Both the position numbers and the translations under genes were made by a program. A stretch of DNA of 64,000 bases, taken from Labilithrix sp. GTDB taxonomy: Bacteria > Myxococcota_A > Polyangia > Polyangiales > Polyangiaceae. The stretch covers positions 268,501 to 332,500 of the forward strand of contig JAHBWE010000014.1 in NCBI GenBank assembly GCA_019637155.1, read 5' to 3'. Positions 59,827 to 64,000 of this stretch are shown piece by piece. Below the pieces are notes generated by a model that worked only from the letters and a program-made list of their open reading frames with translations, ran no database searches and was not told the origin of the DNA. Positions within the stretch are counted from its first letter, which is position 1. Each line of letters opens with the position of its first letter.

Positions 59827-61110
59827 ATGAGCTGGTCGGCGGACTGGAGTGTCCCGCATTCGCGAATCGACGAGGCGACGCTGAAGAACGCGCTCCAGGC
59901 CGCGTGTCGCGCGGCAGGGCATCGGCTCGATCGCCTCGTGGCGGTGGACGGTGACTTTACGCGCGCCGGCATCGCGATCGGCGACAAGGTGGGTTGTCTC
60001 GAATGGCATGCGAATACGCCGACCGAATCGTCTGAGCAAGCGTGGGACCGCGAGGCCATTAGCGCCATGCTCGACGTCGATGATGAGGAGCTCGACGACG
60101 ACGGCTACCCACGTGACGAGTACCTCGAGCCGTGCTCGTTTCTCGGGCTCTCGGCGCCGACGCTTGCGAGCGTCGAGATCGTCGGTGAGGGGCGTGGAGC
60201 TATCGTGCTCGATCGCCACCGAAACGTCGCCCGCCTTCGTCGCGTCATCGCAAGCGACGAGCTCGAGGACGCATTCGTCGCCGGAACGGCCGGCCTTTCC
60301 GGCATCGTACGCGCGCAGGGTCGGACATTCGCGTTCGGAGGGCCCGCCCTGCTCTATGTCGACGGAGTGCGCGTCGACACCGGGATCGAGGAGCATCTCC
60401 AACTCACGGCGTTTCATCCGATCGACGCACGCACGGCCGTCGCCATCACCGACGACGGGGCGGTGTGGCGGCTCGTCGACGGCCGCGCTACGCGGCTTTC
60501 CGAGATCGTCGCTCCCGACGGCACCGCCGGATACTGGGACAATCCCTTTTCGATCGCTGCGCGGCAGGACGAGCTTTGGATCGGCAACGGGAGCGGCATG
60601 CTCTACTGCATCGGCGGTGACGGCGTGCGCGTCATGGAAGGTGTGGGCGCCGATCGCGTCGTCATCGGGAGCGACGACCGGATCTGGCTGCTCTACGGCG
60701 GCTCTCTGCTCGTCGGGGATGGCGAGCGTTTCGTCGCGGTCGACTCGCCGCTCGAGTTGGAGGCGCTTGCCGCTGCGGAGGGCGGTCGAGTCGTGGCGTT
60801 TTCGACCCGGGGGCCACGACCGAATGCACGCGCGGCGATGTTGGTCATCGATTCATCAGGCACGAGAGAGACGCCGCTCACGGTTCATCCGACCTTCTTC
60901 AAGGAAGCGGTATGCACATCAGGCGACCTCGTCTGGGTGACGACCTACGACAGTCTCGTCGCGATCGATCCCGGCGGCCCGCCACACACGCGAATGAGCC
61001 TCCGCTCGACGCGCGACGACAACGCCGACGACGAAGTGTGGAGCGCAATGGTCGCGATCGGAAACGCGGTCGCCCGTCAGCTCGGCGGCTGGGACGTAAC
61101 GCGTCCCTGA
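59827..61110 (+). CDS. Hypothetical beta-propeller-like protein (427 aa)
   Basis: The ATG at 59827 starts an N-terminal alpha/beta stretch (DEATLKNALQAACRAAGHRL) and an acidic loop (MLDVDDEELDDDGYPRDEYL). About six similar beta units follow, such as VAITDDGAVWRLVDGRATRL, RQDELWIGNGSGMLYCIGGD and VVIGSDDRIWLLYGGSLLVG, a WD/NHL-like propeller pattern. There is no signal peptide. It is intact although flanked by transposase remnants. Function unknown. Confidence 0.65.
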   Translation: MSWSADWSVPHSRIDEATLKNALQAACRAAGHRLDRLVAVDGDFTRAGIAIGDKVGCLEWHANTPTESSEQAWDREAISAMLDVDDEELDDDGYPRDEYLEPCSFLGLSAPTLASVEIVGEGRGAIVLDRHRNVARLRRVIASDELEDAFVAGTAGLSGIVRAQGRTFAFGGPALLYVDGVRVDTGIEEHLQLTAFHPIDARTAVAITDDGAVWRLVDGRATRLSEIVAPDGTAGYWDNPFSIAARQDELWIGNGSGMLYCIGGDGVRVMEGVGADRVVIGSDDRIWLLYGGSLLVGDGERFVAVDSPLELEALAAAEGGRVVAFSTRGPRPNARAAMLVIDSSGTRETPLTVHPTFFKEAVCTSGDLVWVTTYDSLVAIDPGGPPHTRMSLRSTRDDNADDEVWSAMVAIGNAVARQLGGWDVTRP

Positions 61111-61173
61111 ACCAGCCGACTCCGACTCCGACGGAGCGTAGGAGGCGGCGTCCCGCTGACTGCTGAAACTTGA

Positions 61174-61210
61174 GGTGGCGGTTCCACCCGGCCCCGAGGG
61201 AATCTCGGGG
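61174..61210 (+). terminator. Two adjacent hairpins, possible terminator or IS end
   Basis: GGTGG-CGGTT-CCACC (61174-61188) and CCCCGAG-GGAAT-CTCGGGG (61192-61210) are perfect stems in series, 64 bp after the propeller-gene stop. There is no U-tract, so intrinsic termination is uncertain. They also abut the IS256 remnant and may be its left end. Confidence 0.4.
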
Positions 61211-61233
61211 TGCTTTCCCAGAAAGGAACCGCG

Positions 61234-61500
61234 ATGAAGAAGCCTGCCAAGGAACCGTCTCGAGGCCAAGCGTCGTTGTGGACGCAGCTGCTCATCCCGC
61301 TCGCCGCGCTGGTTCGCGGCGACCTCCTCGCCCTCGTCCACCAGCTCGGGATGCAGGCCCGTCGCCGCGATGCTCGAAGCCGAACGGGGACGAAGCTCTG
61401 CGGGGAGCGCTACAAGCACGATGCCTCACGCCGCGCAACGCGCTATCCCGCCTCTTCAAGCAGGGGATACACAAGTTCGCCCAGCGCCGAGCAGCGCGTT
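61234..61500 (+). mobile_element. IS256-family transposase N-terminal remnant
   Basis: The ATG at 61234 behind AAAGGA gives MKKPAKEPSRG, then LWTQLLIPLAALVRGDLLAL, the usual N-terminus of IS256 transposases. The next family segment (MLEAER) is present only in another frame and LCGERYKHDASRRATRY returns to the first, so frame-breaking indels are visible. Everything after that is lost. Inactive. Confidence 0.6.
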
Positions 61501-61572
61501 GACAATAGAATGACAACGGCGCCCGACCCTTCCGAGCCGGACGCCGCTTTCACCAACGAGCCCAAGTAGTTG

Positions 61573-61622
61573 GAATTGTAGGCGCGATTGGGGTTGAACC
61601 AACGACCCCTACCGTGTCAAGC
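61573..61622 (-). tRNA. 3' fragment of a tRNA-Val(GAC) gene, probable integration site
   Basis: Read on the minus strand the sequence is CTTGACACGGTAGGGGTCG, then GTTGG-TTCAACC-CCAAT as an intact T-arm (61587-61603, one G-U pair), and CGCGCCT-A as the acceptor 3' strand (61580-61586). The anticodon loop TTGACAC and GGGGTCG variable part match bacterial tRNA-Val(GAC). The 5' half does not exist upstream: the anticodon-stem partner and acceptor 5' strand are absent. Such 3' tRNA fragments are left at attachment sites by integrases. Confidence 0.6.
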
Positions 61623-61726
61623 GACGCTGCCCCGTTTCCGACCGTTACGCATCGCTACGAGAGCAGGGGAAAACCGACGCAGGCGTTTCCTAAGCGTTCC
61701 ACTCGTTACGGCGCGTTTCGGCCGAA

Positions 61727-61767
61727 GTGGGGAGGTTAGTGGGGAGGATTCGCCCGCAGGTGGGGAG
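61727..61767. repeat. Three GTGGGGAGG repeats
   Basis: GTGGGGAGG is repeated at 61727, 61739 and 61759 in about 40 bases beside the tRNA fragment. Role unknown. Confidence 0.6.
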
Positions 61768-61874
61768 GATCGGCGGGGACGGACAACAGCGCTTGGCCCA
61801 CACCCAAGCCCATTCGGGACCGAGACGCTGCGTTTTGAACGACGCCGGTTGGGCGTCGCTTAGTATCGAGCGCG

Positions 61875-62423
61875 ATGAAGGTACTTCACCTTGGCTGGTC
61901 CGTTTGGAACGAGGGGCAGCAACTGTCGACTGCCCGGCCCGAATCGCGCTGGTCCTATTACTGGCAGGGGCGACGAACCGGTCAGATGCCATTCGCGGGG
62001 ACGGGCAAGGCTGCGATGGACGTTCTAAAAGAATACGTCTTCGAGGAGGTGAGGCGCTCCGACTTCAAAGCTGCTCCGTCGCGGCAACGGTGTCTATTCG
62101 CGTTTCCCCCGCAGGTCTTGAGAGAGGACGAGGCCGTCGCGACGTTGGAGTCGATGGCGCTCGTCCGATCGCCAACGGTTCAGGCGTTCTGGAAGAAGGG
62201 CGTTTGGAAGGTATTGATGGAGCTTGAGCTCGCTGGTGGCGCCGTTCACATCGGTGACTCCAAGCTGCTCGATTGCAGCCACCTCACCGTCGAGCAGATC
62301 GAGACCGAAGCCGGCAAGTACTGGCGCGGGGAAGGCAACACCGACGAGCTGCTGTACGAAGGACCCTTTCGGGTAACTCGCATGGTGAAGAGCTTCGAGC
62401 CTCAGGTCCTTGCGCCCCGGTGA
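61875..62423 (+). CDS. Hypothetical protein (182 aa), accessory
   Basis: The ATG at 61875 gives MKVLHLGWSVWNEGQQLSTA. Later FEEVRRSDFKAAPSRQRCLF, HIGDSKLLDCSHLTVEQIET, GKYWRGEGNTDELLYEGPF. The spacing of the W-x-G and E-x-L-x-x-G segments faintly resembles DUF2441 proteins, but this is a weak impression. It is 252 bp after the tRNA fragment and 44 bp before the next gene, so they may share a transcript. No signal peptide. Confidence 0.5.
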   Translation: MKVLHLGWSVWNEGQQLSTARPESRWSYYWQGRRTGQMPFAGTGKAAMDVLKEYVFEEVRRSDFKAAPSRQRCLFAFPPQVLREDEAVATLESMALVRSPTVQAFWKKGVWKVLMELELAGGAVHIGDSKLLDCSHLTVEQIETEAGKYWRGEGNTDELLYEGPFRVTRMVKSFEPQVLAPR

Positions 62424-62467
62424 GGGTCTGATGAGCCGCTCGCGCCCTGAAGTGGTAGATCGCGAGA

Positions 62468-63841
62468 ATGGATCTCTTCACGCCGGTCGTCAGTGTTGAT
62501 CTCCAGCATCAGAACTTCAGGCGGCTGACGTCGGAAGGACGCGAGCCTGAACGCGACGTCCTCCGGCGATGGGCGACCGACTTCCCCGATCGCGACGGCA
62601 AGTTCGTCAAAGAGTTCCAGACCACGTTCAACTCGTGCTTCTGGGAGCTCTACCTCCACGCGACGTTCCGTGCATCTGGTCTCACCCTCGACTTCACGAA
62701 GGCGGCGCCAGACTTTTCGGTCGACTCGGGCGCGACCGCTTTCACGGCGGAGGCGGCCATTGCGAGCCACGCGGCGGGCTTCGCAGCGGAGTGGGAGGTC
62801 GACCCCGCAGAGGAGCTGTCTCCGGAACGCAAGCGCGCCGTGCTCGACTATGCCTCGATTCGGCTCGCGAATGCTTTTGACGGCAAGCTCCGAAAGTTCC
62901 GGACGAGCTACTCGCGCTTCGACCATGTCGCCGGAAAGCCGTTCGTTGTGTGTCTCGCACCCTTCGAGCAGCCGTACTCGTATCTACTCGCGGAGCGGGG
63001 TCTCCGACGCCTGCTATACGCCTTTGACCTGCCCGTGTTCGTCGATGACGACGTGACGGGAAAGCGAGTCATCGTCGGCTCGTCCACGCCTGAGCGCGTC
63101 TGGAAGTCGTCAACGGCCGACGTCCCCTTCGGGCTCTTCACCGACGCGCGGGCAAGCGAAGTGAGCGCGGTCATCTACAGCAGCGTGGCGACATTCGGAA
63201 AGGTGCAGGCGCTGTCCGAGTCAACTCGCCCCGCGGTCTTCACCGCGGTCCGCTACAACGCGACTGGCACGCAACCGTTTCTCATCCACGCGCCGCGAGA
63301 CCATTACGAAGAAGGTCTGTTGGACGGTCTCCACGTCTTCCTGAATCCGTATGCCGCTATCGCCTTCGATCCTTCGATCTTCGATCCTCGAGAGGTCGCC
63401 ATCCACCACGGCTTCGACGACGAGCTCGGGATCGTTCGTACCTCCATGCCTCATGGGTTCCTCTTCAGTCGAACCGTCATGACTTTCGGGCCGACCGACC
63501 CGGCTAAACACGGCCCCTCGCCGGCAGGGAGTCGCGGGAAGCTTGCCGAGCTGGAACCGTGGCCGGAGGGAGAACTGCGCCCGATTGGTGGCTCGTTCAC
63601 GGCGTACTCCAAAATCCACCTCGCCCACTATGCGGGGTGGACGATCCTCGTCGCGCACGATCGCTTCGACGACGAGTGGGGCGCTCAAGCGACACGCGGA
63701 GTGTACAAGGATCTTTTCGCGTACATGCAGGGCTCGAAAGGCGATCCGGACTCGTTCATGGCGCCCGGCTTCTTCGCGAGCCGAGATGAAGCCTTCTCGG
63801 CCATGAAGAACGAGATCGACGAGCTACCGAAAAAAGCGTGA
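62468..63841 (+). CDS. Hypothetical protein, possible restriction-endonuclease fold (457 aa)
   Basis: The ATG at 62468 starts a soluble protein. The segment EFQTTFNSCFWELYLHATFR followed by APDFSVDSGATAFTAEAAIA (about residues 60-100) has the E...PD...E layout of a PD-(D/E)XK nuclease-type fold, but the lysine of E-x-K is replaced (AEAA), so activity is doubtful. The middle includes GKPFVVCLAPFEQPYSYLLA and the end is Phe/Gly-rich. Relatives exist as lone accessory genes with unknown function. It lies next to an apparent integration site. Confidence in the fold is low. Confidence 0.55.
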   Translation: MDLFTPVVSVDLQHQNFRRLTSEGREPERDVLRRWATDFPDRDGKFVKEFQTTFNSCFWELYLHATFRASGLTLDFTKAAPDFSVDSGATAFTAEAAIASHAAGFAAEWEVDPAEELSPERKRAVLDYASIRLANAFDGKLRKFRTSYSRFDHVAGKPFVVCLAPFEQPYSYLLAERGLRRLLYAFDLPVFVDDDVTGKRVIVGSSTPERVWKSSTADVPFGLFTDARASEVSAVIYSSVATFGKVQALSESTRPAVFTAVRYNATGTQPFLIHAPRDHYEEGLLDGLHVFLNPYAAIAFDPSIFDPREVAIHHGFDDELGIVRTSMPHGFLFSRTVMTFGPTDPAKHGPSPAGSRGKLAELEPWPEGELRPIGGSFTAYSKIHLAHYAGWTILVAHDRFDDEWGAQATRGVYKDLFAYMQGSKGDPDSFMAPGFFASRDEAFSAMKNEIDELPKKA

Positions 63842-64000
63842 GGGGCGGCGCGGCGGCTTCACCTCGCGGCCAACCTGAGCCTCATCCGCGCTCTTGCGTG
63901 CCGGCCGTTGGTTCTTCCGGAGGCACGTCTTCCCGGGCACACTCGGCTGGGCAAGACGCACCTCGAACCGGCGCGATCTTCTAAAGGTGACGCCATCTTG

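Noticed and set aside
61573..61665. A complete tRNA-Val gene
   Set aside because: The 5' half cannot be folded: the anticodon stem partner and acceptor 5' strand are missing in the flanking 45 bases.
63842..64000. C-terminal end of a minus-strand gene entering from the right edge
   Set aside because: A 50-60 codon open frame exists but is basic and unlike a folded protein, and too short to judge.

Overview
The window is very GC-rich. Genes are tightly packed with frequent ATGA, GTGA and TGATG overlaps, and there are many short secreted lipoproteins with Asp-, Ser- or Pro-rich linkers. DUF2169, PAAR-like, DUF1501, planctomycete-type cytochrome and DUF3160 genes are present. This combination points to a chromosome of a Myxococcota (Polyangia-like) bacterium. 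That placement is inferred from gene content, not from a marker gene.

Layout. (1) 1-7849, minus strand: an overlapping gene chain of a giant HEAT-repeat protein, a DUF3396-like protein, DUF2169, a degenerate ketosynthase-like protein and a partial gene at the left edge. It looks like an accessory/cargo module of a contractile injection (type VI-like) system. (2) 7927-10677: a MltD-like lytic transglycosylase and a Uma2-like protein with expanded repeats. (3) 10723-19622: a second type VI accessory block, with four minus-strand genes (including a DUF4150 PAAR-like tip and a DUF3540-like protein) divergent from three tandem vgrG genes. No sheath, tube, baseplate or ClpV gene lies in the window. 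(4) 19658-28983: housekeeping and regulatory genes: DUF1801, glutaminase, a frameshifted PAP2 phosphatase, lipoproteins, an NmrA-type oxidoreductase divergent from a LysR regulator, an esterase divergent from a MarR-acetyltransferase fusion with a clear palindromic operator, and small hypotheticals. (5) 29091-34730: a complete tripartite RND efflux operon. (6) 34752-44358: exported proteins, including a CAP-domain lipoprotein, a fibrinogen-like lipoprotein, two haem-binding lipoproteins and a DUF1501 protein, plus a glutathione S-transferase. (7) 44461-52106: a tandem universal stress protein divergent from a six-gene group-2 Mrp Na+/H+ antiporter operon (fused mrpAB, then C to G), with a glutathione S-transferase coupled to its end. 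(8) 52137-56924: DUF3160 lipoprotein, SAM methyltransferase, helical protein. (9) 57000-61622: a decay zone with broken genes (including an AbiEii toxin remnant), IS110 and IS256 transposase remnants and a 3' fragment of a tRNA-Val gene, which looks like an old integration site. (10) 61875-63841: two uncharacterised genes immediately beyond the tRNA fragment.

The most interesting points are the type VI accessory modules with a catalytically dead ketosynthase-like protein and three tandem VgrGs, the tRNA-Val fragment that may mark an island boundary beside a two-gene accessory cassette, and several direct sequence signals (a duplicated gene start, the MarR operator, a structured IS110 end).
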